Position numbers and translations under genes: made by a program | Assembly (NCBI GenBank): GCA_038503065.1 | Contig: JBCAMK010000007.1 | Location: 868,001 to 932,000 of the forward strand | Length of the DNA: 64,000 nucleotides | DNA from: Paragyromitra xinjiangensis | Taxonomy: Eukaryota; Ascomycota; Pezizomycetes; Pezizales; Discinaceae | Reading direction: 5' to 3' | Notes under the pieces: model-generated | Seen by the model: the letters and a program-made list of their open reading frames with translations, nothing else | Database searches by the model: none | What the model was told of the DNA's origin: nothing | Shown: piece after piece, positions 34,973-46,468 of the stretch | Numbering within the stretch: position 1 is the stretch's first letter | Layout of the letters: each line of letters opens with the position of its first letter

Positions 34973-34983
34973 CCCCCCCCCCC
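34973..34983. repeat. Poly-C run (11 nt)
   Basis: Eleven consecutive C bases about 220 bp upstream of the SWIRM gene start. Confidence 0.9.
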
Positions 34984-35205
34984 AATAAAGTCTGTTCAAA
35001 GCTGCCGATAAAGCTCCTTGTGTCCAACAGCTCTACCACTACGTGACTAGCTGCAAAACTCAATTGCTGGAAGCTTCTCTCACCAATTACAACATCGGAT
35101 CTCAATCCGGAATTTAAAGCTTAAATACGCATCATCAACCAGCACTCCTAGCTTCTTCGAGCTCTGTTTAAGAGCGGACAACTACCCCCCCTTCAATTCA
35201 CAGCT

Positions 35206-36387
35206 ATGGACCCAACTCCCATGAGCTACTCACAGACCCCTTCACTCAACAAGACTGGTGTATTGGCCTCTCCTCCTGAACTTCTCAATAGTCTGGACAG
35301 ATTTCCTTCACCAACTCCTTCTAATACCAATACAAATCGCTGTTTATTCCCAACACCAATGTCTGGTATTCAACTTACTGCCCCAATTGACAAGATGTCT
35401 ATCGCTGCTGCGACCAACCCAACCCCATTGACCATGCTATCTCCTCCCCCTTCACCAGCAGCTAGACGATTGCCTTCACCCTCGATCTCAGTGTCTTCGC
35501 CTCCTTCCTCAGAAATTGCAGACCGAGTACTATTCCCCCAAGTTGAGCATGCAATCTCGCTCGAGACTCCTCTTTTCCACGTCTCAGAGCAGTTTGAGCC
35601 TCTGATCCAGAATGTCATCTCTTCTTCTAAGACTAAGCGAAAGGTTGACTCGCGACCGAAACCTACCGATGAGGAATACAATGCTTTCGTTTCGTGCGCT
35701 TGGAGATTGTACCAGAGCAACCCGCGAGACTGGCTTCGACGAGAAAAGGCGAACATGAAGATTATGGATAGGGCGGGTGGTAACAGAGTCCAAAAGGCAA
35801 CTGCAACATCCGGATACACTAAACGCAATATTGCACCTGCCCGATCGGCTAACACTGGCGCATCCGCTTTGAAGCCGCGAGTTCAGGCACGCTCTGTGCG
35901 AACACCAAGGCCTACGCCTAAGGCTACTGCAATTGATAGCTTCGCTTACCCCGATGGTCGATTTCCAACACCCCAAACCCCGTCATCCGCTCCCGTCCGT
36001 GTCAGGGCAGTAGCGACACGGGAGGATGCGGACTTTGAGGCTATTACCGATATGTCTCCGCCAATCGACACTTTACCTGGCCCCAAATGCCTCAAGGCTG
36101 ACTGGAAAGGCACTGTCCTTGATCTCTCAGACGACCCTCATGCTAACCTCCTTCACCCTGCCGAACTTCACCTCGCTTCTGTGCTACGTCTGTCTTGCGC
36201 TTCTTATCTCACTTCTAAGCGACGAATCTTCCAAATGAAGGTCGAGCGGGAAAGGCAAGGCTTGAAGTTCATGAAAACAGACTCTCAGAAAGCCTGCAAG
36301 ATCGATGTTAACAAAGCTTCGAAGCTTTGGACCGCCTACGAGAAAGTCGGTTGGTTCGAAAGGCGATATATTCAGCAATACTTGTAA
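35206..36387 (+). CDS. SWIRM-domain protein, Fun19-like
   Basis: A single-exon frame of 393 aa, MDPTPMSYSQ to FERRYIQQYL. The first 140 residues are Pro/Ser/Thr-rich and probably disordered. A conserved block at about 150-185 reads PTDEEYNAFVSCAWRLYQSN and PRDWLRRE. The C-terminal ~95 residues are a SWIRM domain: LHPAELHLASVLRLSCASYL, TSKRRIF, then a DVNKASKLWTAYEKVGWFER helix. This resembles yeast Fun19/YOR338W and the fission-yeast SWIRM proteins linked to histone deacetylase complexes. A chromatin role is inferred from the domain. The gene stands alone with 5.3 kb of gene-free DNA upstream and 2.8 kb downstream, fitting a heavily regulated gene. There is no sign of an intron. Confidence 0.9.
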   Translation: MDPTPMSYSQTPSLNKTGVLASPPELLNSLDRFPSPTPSNTNTNRCLFPTPMSGIQLTAPIDKMSIAAATNPTPLTMLSPPPSPAARRLPSPSISVSSPPSSEIADRVLFPQVEHAISLETPLFHVSEQFEPLIQNVISSSKTKRKVDSRPKPTDEEYNAFVSCAWRLYQSNPRDWLRREKANMKIMDRAGGNRVQKATATSGYTKRNIAPARSANTGASALKPRVQARSVRTPRPTPKATAIDSFAYPDGRFPTPQTPSSAPVRVRAVATREDADFEAITDMSPPIDTLPGPKCLKADWKGTVLDLSDDPHANLLHPAELHLASVLRLSCASYLTSKRRIFQMKVERERQGLKFMKTDSQKACKIDVNKASKLWTAYEKVGWFERRYIQQYL

Positions 36388-37583
36388 GGGACAAGCGCCG
36401 GGCGCTTTGGATGGATACGATACTAAGGAGTTGATGAGTTGGACCTGATGATGGATGCTAGGTTTCTTTTTATGATTTGACGACAATGGTTTTTTTCTTT
36501 GCGTACATGACATGGTACTTTCGTTTTTCTCGGTTGGGGTTTGACAATGTTTTTTTCTTGTTTTTTCATATACCTTACTACATGGGCCGGTTTGGGCGGG
36601 GTTTTTTGTCTTCGGTTTTTATTTTCTATGGTTTTCTTGTCATATTCCCCTGACTCATTGGGTTTTGGAGCGGTCGGGCCTATATTTTCTGGACTTTTTT
36701 TCGTTATTTCCCGGGCTCATTGGGCGGCTGCACTTGTATTTGGATTTCTATTGTTTTCTTTGTTATATGGACTAGGCTTGGCTGGTTTGGGGCGGTTTTG
36801 GAGTCCTGTATTTTTTTCTCTTCAGTCGTTCTCCTTTGGCTCAATTGTTTACATAGGGTTTTCTTCATTCAATCTCTCACATAGCATTGTGTAGTTTCCC
36901 CTTTGTCAAATTATCTTTCTACCTTTCATTTCTCTTGGATAATGCATGACCATGCGCAGGAGGGTAGCGCATCGTATTCGGTCCGGCGTTCTGTATGTAT
37001 CAACTCAAGGGCCTTGGGACTTTATTGTTTTCTTACTTTTATCATTTATCATTCTTTGAGTTTCTCTCCCATGCATTTTTGGACACATAAGCCTTGGGTC
37101 ATACAACTGGAAGTTTTTCTTATCTTCCACGGAATCGGGATGGGTGTTTTTATTATCTTGCTTTGTTCTCTGGTGTGAATTGAATTGAACTAAACTTGCC
37201 ATTGACCGATTGTGATATCCTACTGATTGACCTTGTTATGATGTGTTCACTTTGAGTATTCTTTGTCGTGGTCTGGGGGTCTCGCTGTTGTCTGTTTTCG
37301 GTGGCAAGTATGTGATCACGAGAGACGAGGGGGTTGCCCTGGGATCTTGCTTGCAATTGATCGATTGGCATACAAATGTCCGGGTGGTTTGACTATGCCG
37401 TCATAGCACGTATGTATCGCGTTTCGTATCGTGTCCGGGTCAATCATTGGCGGGGGCCCAGGCGCGGACCTTTTTTTATTTATATGCTCTCGTTGGCTCA
37501 TTTCTGCTTTTTTCCAGGGGCGAATTGAGCAGAGGGGTTAGGTCATAAGAGCTTGTGATGATACTGTGTGTTTTTTTTTGATG

Positions 37584-37668
37584 CAATTGAGTGAAACCGC
37601 CCTCGAAAAGCTCAATTGTGGCCTCTGCCGATGCAATTGGTCTTTAGCGATGCAATTGCAAGCAATTG
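37584..37668. repeat. Cluster of five CAATTG palindromes
   Basis: CAATTG occurs at 37584-37589, 37613-37618, 37634-37639, 37653-37658 and 37663-37668. Three of them sit in the longer word GATGCAATTG. No gene overlaps. Confidence 0.85.
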
Positions 37669-38337
37669 ACGTTGTGTCTACAGTACTTGCGCATGTGGAT
37701 GGCATCACTCTGTCATGGACTACGAAACCTGTAATTTTACGAATGCATAACTTTCCAGACCTATAGAGCTTCGTCCCCCCGTCTTCGCTTGACTGATTGA
37801 AGGTTAGATATGGATAGTCATAGAGACGGTGGAGAATCAAGCCGGGTATGCCCTGCGCCTGTGAAACTCCCCGCAAAGCCTTGCCCCGGTGAGGGCGGAC
37901 GATGGTTTCAGCTGACGCACGCGTACTTTACGATACGGGACCTAGGTGCTACTCTAAAGACTAAAGTCACAATCGCTCAATGGCTAAGGTTCACTGAGGC
38001 TCGTTTTTAATCATTTTCGGCCGACCGGCGCCGGAAATACGGTGCGGTATAGTTATTAAAGGAGAGTCGGACACCGAGTTTTGTCATCGTAGTCAATCAA
38101 GGATGGAATCATCCAGAAAAAGCAAATTGTTTGTAATTGAGCTTTTATTTTTTATTTTTTTCTCCCGCCTCAGGCTCAGACTCAGTAACAGTGGTTTGTA
38201 TTCGAACTCTACGCGGCACAGGACTATCTTGATTGTGAATTGACGTCGGCGGGGAGGGGGGGGTGTTCTGCTTCCAAATCCAAGCATAGCAGTCAATGCC
38301 GTGACGCAGCTGGGCTGAGCTCAGTTCGGAATTCTTG

Positions 38338-38367
38338 GGATGGATGGATGGGGATAGATGGATGGAT
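38338..38367. repeat. Imperfect GGAT repeat
   Basis: TGGATGGATG GGGATAGATG GATGGAT-type microsatellite in intergenic DNA. Confidence 0.8.
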
Positions 38368-39170
38368 TTCGCTGCTGACTGCTTCCTGCAGGTCATGCTC
38401 TCTTGCTGCTCCATGCAAGCTGCACGCCTGTCGGAGGTTACGGTGGTCGCGCCGCTAACGCAGGTATTTTTGCAGCCGCGAGCGAAGAGGTTCACGAGTT
38501 GGTGGAGGGTGAGGGGTGAGGTGGGTAGCACAGAAGAGCTTCTAGAGGGCTTCTATTTTCAGCCGGAAGGGCGGGATCGACAGGACCCGAGGCGGACTGG
38601 TCGGTGGTGTGGGAGGGGCGAGAGAGGGGAACTGGGGGGATCCGGAAGGCGGGCGTCGGCTTGTGGGAAAAGAAAGCCTCCTGAAACGACGCAGGGTCCC
38701 CAGGCTGCCAAGACCAGCCAATAATTGAGGCGTGAACAACTCGAAGACCAGCAGAACGCTGTGGGGAAGGAAAAGGAAATGCAAGGGAAAAAAAGACCGC
38801 CAAACAAAACAGAACAATTAATTCAATCCTCGGACAAGAAGATGAACAAGACGAGACCAGAACAAGAAGGGCAGCATGGCCAGCAGATAGAGACAACAAC
38901 TGCGTGGAGACGACGTGGTGGGGTAGCTACGTAGGTACTCTATCGAGTTCCCTCCACGATACGTTATCATCATCATCAACTCCATCACTGCCACCATCCG
39001 TCGACCTCGTGTTGTCTCCATTCTCTCTATCTCTCCCTCTCTCTCGTGTCGTTTCCAAAAGAAGAAAATAAAAAGAAAAAGAAGAAAAAAAACTTAAGCT
39101 TATCTGCATAGATTCCTTCATTCGTGTTTCCGTCCAGTGTTTCCTCGCTTAGCTACAGATAAAGAAACAC

Positions 39171-40649
39171 ATGGTCATGGACTCCTCCTCCCCTTCCACG
39201 CCATCAACAAACATAATCCTGGCGCTCCACCGCACGCTCGAGGAGTTGTGCGAGAACCCCCCACCATCCATCCCATCACCAGCTGCCACTCCGAAGCGCG
39301 CGTCTGTTGCGTTGGTGATACGGGTAAGCACCATACGATACATCATCCATTACATGTGCCTGTGCTTGTGCTTTCAGCCCCTCCCGCACCCGTTGGCCCA
39401 ATTGTCCAATCGCTAACGTCCACAATCTCATGCCAGATCCAACCGCATCCTTCTCACCGCCCAAACCCAGACGAGAACAACGCGGAAGTCACCAACTTGT
39501 CGGAATTCTTCGAACTTCCCTGGGTACAGCACGGTGATCCCGAATGCCTGTTTATCAAGCGGGCAGCCAGGAAGGGGGATCGCTGGACAAGCCATGTGGC
39601 GTTGCCCGGTGGGAAAAGAGACATCGAGGACAAGGATGACTACGAAGCAGCTGTGAGGGAATGTCTGGAGGAGGTTGGGCTGGATCTTGGCGGAGGAATG
39701 GCAATTGATTGCGGGAAACTGCCTGACAGGGTGTAGGTTTCCTTGTGGGAATTCAATCGATCTAGATAGCTGACTTGGCAGGGTAGAGTGACCACCTCTT
39801 GGGGAACGGTCCCGTAAGTACCATTCTCCACTAGCTTTCGGCGTTGGGCTTTCGACGTTGCACATGGGAATGTTAACTGAGTGGTTTCCTGTGCCACATA
39901 GGCTCATGGTCCTCTGTCCCTTCGTGTTCCTCCATACCTCCCCTGTACCCCCTCCCTTCTACCTTCAACCCACCGAAGTAGCATCAACACACTGGGTACC
40001 TCTTCGTACTCTTCTCTCACCAGCCTTCCGCACCGTTGAAACCTGCGATGTATCAGACCGTCTCGCTCGCCAACGCTGGGGCCTCTGGGGTCGCTTCGTC
40101 AGATGGGGTCTTCGTCTTAGTCTTGGGCAGATGGAGTTCTCAGCTGTCCGTCTTTGGCCGAGCCTCAGTGTATTTTCTTCTTTCGGTGGCGACTTTTTGG
40201 ATGGAACAGAGGGTGGGGCGGGGAAGAACTGGGATAGGTCGATGCTACTTTGGGGACTCACATTAGGTGTCGTAACTGATTTCTTCGAAATGTTACCCCA
40301 CGAGGGACCAGCAGCAGGATGGAAATATCCTACTTTCACCAGCCCCGATGTCAAGGCTGTTGTGTGGCTTATGACCAGGGATCTCAGAAAGAGGAATTGG
40401 AAGAAAGCCAGGCTTGGAAGCATGGCAAGGGCTTTGGATGAAGCAGACGAAGATAGCAAAAGTAGTATGATACTTGTTGGAAGTGAGGGACTCAAAAGCC
40501 ATGATAGGGGCCCTAGAAGTAGTGCTGTCGGGACGTTATTGGAGGGCTATTATGATGTAGTTCGGGCGGCTGTTTGGGTTACCCTTCTCGGGAGGACAGT
40601 TACCGGTGTAGCTCTTGGAGTTGCTTGGTGGAGATATGGGAGGTCTTAG
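39171..40649 (+). CDS. Nudix hydrolase with C-terminal extension and possible membrane anchor
   Basis: Predicted nucleoside-diphosphate-linked-moiety hydrolase. Four exons, 39171-39323, 39437-39730, 39782-39813, 39902-40649, give 408 aa. The Nudix box (about residues 109-133) reads PGGKRDIEDKDDYEAAVREC then LEEVGL. Its E-to-R spacing is two residues longer than canonical, as in CoA-diphosphatase-type Nudix proteins such as yeast Pcd1. The substrate may therefore be a CoA or an oxidised nucleotide, which is inference. After splicing, TTSWGTVPLMVLCPFVFL restores the central beta sheet; exon 3 is only 32 nt. The C-terminal half is an extension (WGLTLGVVTDFFEMLP and others) ending in a hydrophobic AAVWVTLLGRTVTGVALGVA segment, possibly a tail anchor. 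Two nearby starts, codons 1 and 3, cannot be told apart. Confidence 0.85.
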
Positions 40650-43600
40650 ATTCACCTATGGCCTGGCTCCTCCCGGTTTTATTATGGGGTTTAGGGCGAT
40701 AAAAGGCCAGTGGGGGCGGGGTAGTGACGGTGGGAGGGGTAAAATCTTTAACTTGCTCGTCGAGCGGTCAATTTTTCACTAATACCACGCATCAGACTGA
40801 GTGTTTGGGGGAATTGAGGGGCATAAGTGCTGTTTCATTTTTTTTGTCCCCTCCTCCACACTTGGTTGAAGTTCGATCGTAAATACAACATTAGCGAATA
40901 ATATTGAGACTCTGGATCAGGGGGCCGTCGGGCTCGGCTTCAGAATTGGGGTTTTATTTTCGCTAAGAGTTCCCACTAAAGCTTTTTATGGAGGTAGCGA
41001 GTCACAAGTAATCACTCGTACACGACCGACGCTTACGGCCTTACCAGAACTCTAAGTGAGAGTAATTTATTGAGCTACTTATTAGGAAAGACAGTAAGTT
41101 TTGAAGTGAGAAGTTGATTTCAGTTGCGTAGAATCCTTTCTTTCTTTTTAGATGTGTACATCCCTGCTGCCTCCCCTACATGTATTAAAAAAGGGTAGGT
41201 CCAAGAAATTACATTAGAAGTGTTCTAGGGTCAAATGTGCTTTGGAAGGGCTGCAGGTCTCTAATTAACTATCTTCTCAAGTTTTGAAGAACGTTTCCGT
41301 AGCAGCTTGGTCTGCTGACATCCTTATTTTAATCCCAACCACGCAGTTTTTCTAGAATTATGATCTTCAGGTTCTCCATGCATATAACATGGATCCCCAC
41401 CACCTGAAATCTGGCGAGACAGCGGTAATTCGCCAAATGCACTAGGCATCTTGCTCAAGGCACGGGTTTTAAAGTTGCTAGGGCGATGCGTCATTAAATC
41501 GGCCAAAAATCCCTATCACGTTAGCAGCTTCAAAACGGTGCCTCATGCTTGACGCACTACTTGAAAACAAGGTGGCGTGGAGGCCTCAGGGGTTTGTCAC
41601 ACACAACCTCGTCTCGGCCAACGAATTTACTCTCTCCACTCAATTCACGCAAGCAAGATACGGAAGGAATATCTACTGCCCTAGAGATCGAGTTGTATAT
41701 TTTCCCATGCCATGGTTCAAGGTTCTCGTGACCTGAAAAGTTTACAACCAAATCTATCGATCTGTGGGCGGGGTCGATATTCCAGCCACCGTTGGGACCT
41801 ACATGCAGTAGTGCTACAGAAGGGATGCGTGATGCTTGCCTAGGGATAACATATGAAGTAGTGGTGTTTTTTGCTCACAATCATTCAGTTCCTTCGTTGA
41901 CCTGACACATCCTTCATTCCTTTGGTGCGTAAGTTTTCTCTCGCACCTTAGCCCACTATTTCCGAACTTTTGCGTTAGCAAGCTTAAGGACTATCAGTGG
42001 TGGGGGCTGGTGCCTCAGACGTGTCAATTTTTGGTACAATGAAGTAGTGGTCCAGTGTGCCGCTAACAGACCACCCATATATAACACATCGATTCCCATC
42101 ATGTCGGTTAATTCCACTGAAAAATGCTTCTATTCCTGACGTATTCGTAACGTATTCTGATTGATTATAGTATTGGGATGGCTCTATTGGCGAATATATA
42201 GGTGACTGATGACAGTAGACATATTTCCTGATCTATTAGGATGATGTAGCACCTTGGTATGATGTCAATCTGGGGGCTACGGCTGCATGTGCAGCTTAAG
42301 CCGCCCCCTGAGCGAGATTCGGATCGTTTTGTTGAGGTAAGTGATGATGGGTCTGGGACCGATTCCCTCCGTTAGTATTGAGAAACCGCTCTTTTTCATG
42401 GTAGAGAGGAGTGTGTGTGGAGGGCTTTTGTCACCATGTCATGACTCATGTGATTGCTCCTTTGTTTGCTCTGTCACATGAATTGTACCGACTCTCAGCT
42501 TTTTTTATCCCTTATCTGCTCTACGTTTCTCTCATCAAACCTTATAGATTTTTTCCTTTGCCTATCTCTTTAATTAGGGTAGAGGCGTATAAGTTTGGTG
42601 CCTAAACAGACTAACTGCGATTCCTAAAATAACCGCTATCAATCGAGGAATTTCGGACGTGACCTGTTGATGAGCGGTGTTGCTAATCCTCGGTAGTGTA
42701 CAACCTCATACACTGGTAGCCATACAAAGAAATTGACTGACTGTTGTGGTTAGCCCTTCTTTGTAGGAGGAGGATATGAGATGATGGTGCTCAGAAGCTA
42801 GATGATAAGTGTGAGTAGGGTTGCCGCCGCCATGGTTGGTCTCTGTGCACAGAGAAGATGGAAGTGCAAAGGTTAGAGGTTGGCGAGATGAGCATAATTT
42901 TGGGCAGTTTTAAATAAAGTTAAGCTATTTGCTAGATTCGATAAGGAGCGTAATGTTGAGATAGCCACGTACGATATATACATGTGACTATGGACCTATT
43001 ATAACTGACTTCACATCTTATCACTCGACCTAGCTGGGTGTCCAACAAACATGGTCTTTATTTCGTTAAGTATATATAGCCGCCTTAGGCGAATATAATA
43101 TAGAGGGGTAAGATAATGCACCATCTCCCCAAAACCGGCTTCTAGGGCTTTGATTCGCACGTTTAGGGTCGTGATAAATGACTATCTGCTTCACCCTAGT
43201 CTCTTGGTCGCCAGGTTTTATCCATTACCTATCACGGGTCAGATGAGGTATCTTAAGGCAAGTATAATATGGTGAATTTGTCTGGTAAAATTTGTTTCTT
43301 TAGGTACCAACCATAATTTCTTTTTGATTGTTTGTATAACCTTTCCCAGCATATGAAGGGCCACATATATCTCTTAAACTCCAGTCGCTATTTAAATTCA
43401 TTTTAAAGTTTTCTTGTGTGGGTAAATCGCTAAAACTGATGGGGTGGTCTTTTATAGGTTGGTTGTTTCGCGAAAACTGATCATTTACCGCAATTTAGGC
43501 TCGTTATTATCTCCTACTGCCTGTGGCTGCTACCCTACGACACGCAGCAAGCTGCGCAGTATGAGATGGGCATGAGACTAACCGCTATGCCTTAGCCTAT

Positions 43601-44087
43601 AGTCACACCTGACTAAGGGTTTTCGCTAATCGGTGAGTATGAGCCAAAAGCACTTTAGATCTGCGCCCTAGCATTGGATTTTAAGATAGCTTGAATCCTG
43701 TTGTCCTAGCTTGGTATTCACTTAGTACCCCTATATTCTTTAGGAAAATCTTCGGTCGACACTTATGACGGGGCTTTTATGGAATAAATTAGTATTATTG
43801 TGGCAAAGCGGGAAAGCGATTTTCCCAGGGATTGCGCTTACGCAACCCGCTTACGAATGATTAGGGACATCTCTGGTAGTGAGCTTATATTTTTTGGTCT
43901 CTGTACTTATACAAGCTTGGAATTGAACGAAGAATGGCGATGGAGATTGCTAATGTTGATAAAATCACGATATACCCCTTGATTCTGATGCCTTGAAATT
44001 AAAGATGTTGCATCTGATCATTTTTTTCGCTCAATAAATAATGTACTTGGGGATGTCGAATAGTAAATAGTACAAATTACTGGGTTC
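40650..44087. other. Gene-poor AT-rich spacer, 3.4 kb
   Basis: Convergent 3' sides of the Nudix and fructosamine-kinase genes. All six frames are stop-dense and the few 60-codon frames have no family features. Much of 42600-44050 is AT-rich with TATA/ATATA words, like decayed repetitive DNA, but I find no terminal inverted repeats or transposase remnants. Confidence 0.5.
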
Positions 44088-45255
44088 TTATACTTTAGGC
44101 TGAATTTCTATTTGCTTCCCTTCGCCGTACTTCGCATACAGATTTTTCATAATGCCAATTGCTCCCGATCGATACCCGTTGCCAAATAGAGCATGATGAT
44201 TCAATTGATGATAGCTATTACCAGACTGCTTCTTAGGATTTCCGAAGCCATTAAGTAGGGGTGAAGTATTGTACGCACAGTTGGTAAAGCTCGACACGGT
44301 CATCGTACTCATCGATAGGCGCGGTTTTCGGAACGAGAGTATGGTATTCTTTAAAGAACGCTGACCCAAAACCGCCAAACATCTTCATGATCCCAAGTTC
44401 ATATTCGTTGTGAGCGAAACAAGCCTAGATTCATCAATCTCGTTACTGAGTTCCCGTAAAAATAATAGTATAGAGGAGAACACACCGAAGGATCAAATAC
44501 TAGTTCCTCAATCTCTCCCATCTCTCCGAAGCTCCCTTTTGAGGCATTCCCACTCCATAAATCGCCATGCACAACTACTGGTTTTATATCCTTAAGTCCT
44601 CCAAGTAGCCGCGGTACTACAACGCTCACTGTCTTTTCTACCCACTGCCTCAATTCCTTATCAGGCCCATTTTTCGTCTCACTTGAGGCAAGGATATGCA
44701 TAAGTCTTCGCTTCCCGTAAAAGTCCGCCCAATTTTCCTCCCAAGTATTGTCCTGGATTGTTGAGCCACAACATGTTGGTACGGGAAACCCGAACTTATT
44801 CTCATATTCCCCTGGTTGTGGTGTGGTATGTAATTTTGCTAGCTTCGACGCTAGCGATCCACCTGACGATGATGCAGAGGAACGGGAAGAAAGGTTCAGA
44901 AAATCGGTTACAAGGTAGTGGCCAGGCGTGTCTTGGAGTGCTCCATGAGCGAATGCTTTGGGACACAACAAAGGTACGGCTTTGTAGATAGCGTTTAGGG
45001 ACTCGAATTCTCCTGTTGACGAGGGTTCTTAGCCGTTAAGGCTTTCTAAGGGCACTTAGATGCCATACCACGAAACATAATCTCTGCATCTTTGCCTTTC
45101 CCAGTCTTCATGAAAAAGCACTGTTTCTTCCCATCTTCGGTCTCGGTTGAGATTCTAAAGGTCGACGCGAAGCCACTAGCACCGTGGGGGGCGACTGTAG
45201 TCACGGATCGATCGAGATATAAGGCTGCGAGAACTGCGGGGTCTAATTTGGGCAT
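44088..45255 (-). CDS. Fructosamine/ketosamine-3-kinase
   Basis: Protein-repair kinase of the aminoglycoside-phosphotransferase fold that phosphorylates glycated lysines (fructosamine or ribulosamine), making the adduct unstable. Four minus-strand exons, 45255-45069, 45012-44486, 44424-44279, 44214-44088, give 328 aa (family 290-330). Visible motifs: N-terminal ATP-loop region HGASGFASTFRI, CFFMKTGK with the phosphate-binding Lys, and GEFESLNAIYKAVP. The catalytic loop VVVHGDLWSGN lies at about 208-218 and FDPSACFAHNEYELGIMKMF carries the metal-binding Asp. FFKEYHTLVPKTAP and YHQLNHHALFGNGYRSGAIG complete the C-lobe. The third and fourth exons are needed for this C-lobe; unspliced reading ends shortly after the catalytic loop. 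There is no signal peptide, so a cytosolic location is likely. Confidence 0.93.
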
Positions 45256-46468
45256 CCTTAGTGTTCTGTTTGGTCAAGATGTTTCTATCACTGCAGGTAG
45301 CGTTTATGCGGAGTTTTTTATTGACAAGACTATGTCATTGTAGATAAGATAAGATAGCGGTTGGGCTCTCCATGTTTGGTAGTGTATCAGACGCGAGTGA
45401 TACGCAGTGACACACACGCCTCACCACATTCACTCACATGCTTAACCAACCAGCTTCGGGTTCGGCCCCCGCACGATCTGATGGGGCTGAATCTTGAAAG
45501 CCTCTTTACACTCCAACCCAACATCATTGGGCCCTTCTTTGGCTTCCTTAGCTTCTCTTTTCTTTCTTTTGTCCCCCTCCGTATCCAAAATAACGGTGTA
45601 AGGCTGATCTTAAAGGTGTACTTAATTTAGCCGTTAGCATCTCATCCTATCTATCGGAGTTGATTCGACCTAGCAACGCATTCAGGCACCCCGCAAAATT
45701 AGAGGTCCTTGGTCCTGAGATGTCTGAATACGGACACACACGCCTAACCCCACTAAAGAGGTACCCCATGAAAAAAAGAAAGCCTTCCCAGTTGGCCTAC
45801 GTTTGACAATTGCGGGGGTGTGATGGGGGAGATGAGTGATTTTTTGTGATTGTGGGTCCAATCCGTCATGATGCAGCTGGCTTTCTTTTTGTTCCTGCAT
45901 ACACATTTTTGGGTTGGGTGTTATCATGGCAGTCTACCTATGCCGGGCATATCCGAGTTATTGAGATACGCACCAAGACAGGGCCATGGTGGAGGAACAT
46001 GGTCCAGATATAACTTGTGAGAATATCAACCCAACACCCTAACCCAAATCCCAGCTAGCAAAGGTTTTTATGGAGGAATCTCTTATTATTTGCCTCGGGA
46101 GAAAGTACCGAAAAAGCAATACTTCTAGCAGAAAAAAGCATGGAAAGCTTGCTGCAACTATCTTCAATTGCATCAAAATTTTTCTTTTTTTCATCAACGT
46201 CATCATCATCTGTGCCTTCTTGTTTATCCTCCCTTCGTCATGTTTTTCCCACCGCTGCCCTCCACAAACAAAATAAACAAAGGCCTGCCCAGTATTAACT
46301 GCTTGAGCGTAGCAAACAATTCAACAAAGAAAAGAAAGAAAATAAACGAATGCGAATTAACGAACAAGCGGTTTCAGAGGTATTGATATGGCTCACGCCA
46401 CTCCATATATGCCACCATCACCTTCTAGCAGTCGCTGCCGCCCCTACAACCGCCGAACCTGACCCAAA
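45256..46468. other. Spacer between the fructosamine kinase and Pho80-like genes
   Basis: Upstream of the kinase and downstream of the Pho80-like gene, both on the minus strand. Short frames (45361-45630 plus, 45682-45927 minus, 46070-46276 plus) have no family features. A CCCTAACCC telomere-like word lies near 46036. Confidence 0.4.

Larger units (their letters stand above)
29932..35205. other. Gene-free stretch, 5.3 kb, upstream of the SWIRM gene
   Basis: I see no supported gene. 29940-30500 is T-rich and is probably the CNBP 3' UTR and flank. 30500-34600 holds only short frames with no family features. From about 34660 the plus strand becomes C/T-rich with a CCTGT-type repeat (34744-34792) and a C11 run (34973-34983), fitting a long promoter and leader for the SWIRM gene. 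A transcribed non-coding RNA or an extended regulatory region is possible but unproven. Confidence 0.5.
36388..39170. other. Spacer, 2.8 kb
   Basis: 36480-37200 is T/G-rich (TTTTTT, GGTTTTGG) and likely includes the 3' UTR of the SWIRM gene. A CAATTG cluster lies at 37584-37668 and a GGAT repeat at about 38338-38367. 38860-39130 is a purine-then-pyrimidine-rich stretch before the Nudix gene. No supported coding region; overlapping frames at 38240-38900 on both strands have no family features. Confidence 0.5.

Noticed and set aside
40650..44087. Possible decayed transposon
   Set aside because: AT-rich and stop-dense, but I found no terminal inverted repeats, target-site duplications or transposase/reverse-transcriptase motifs by eye.
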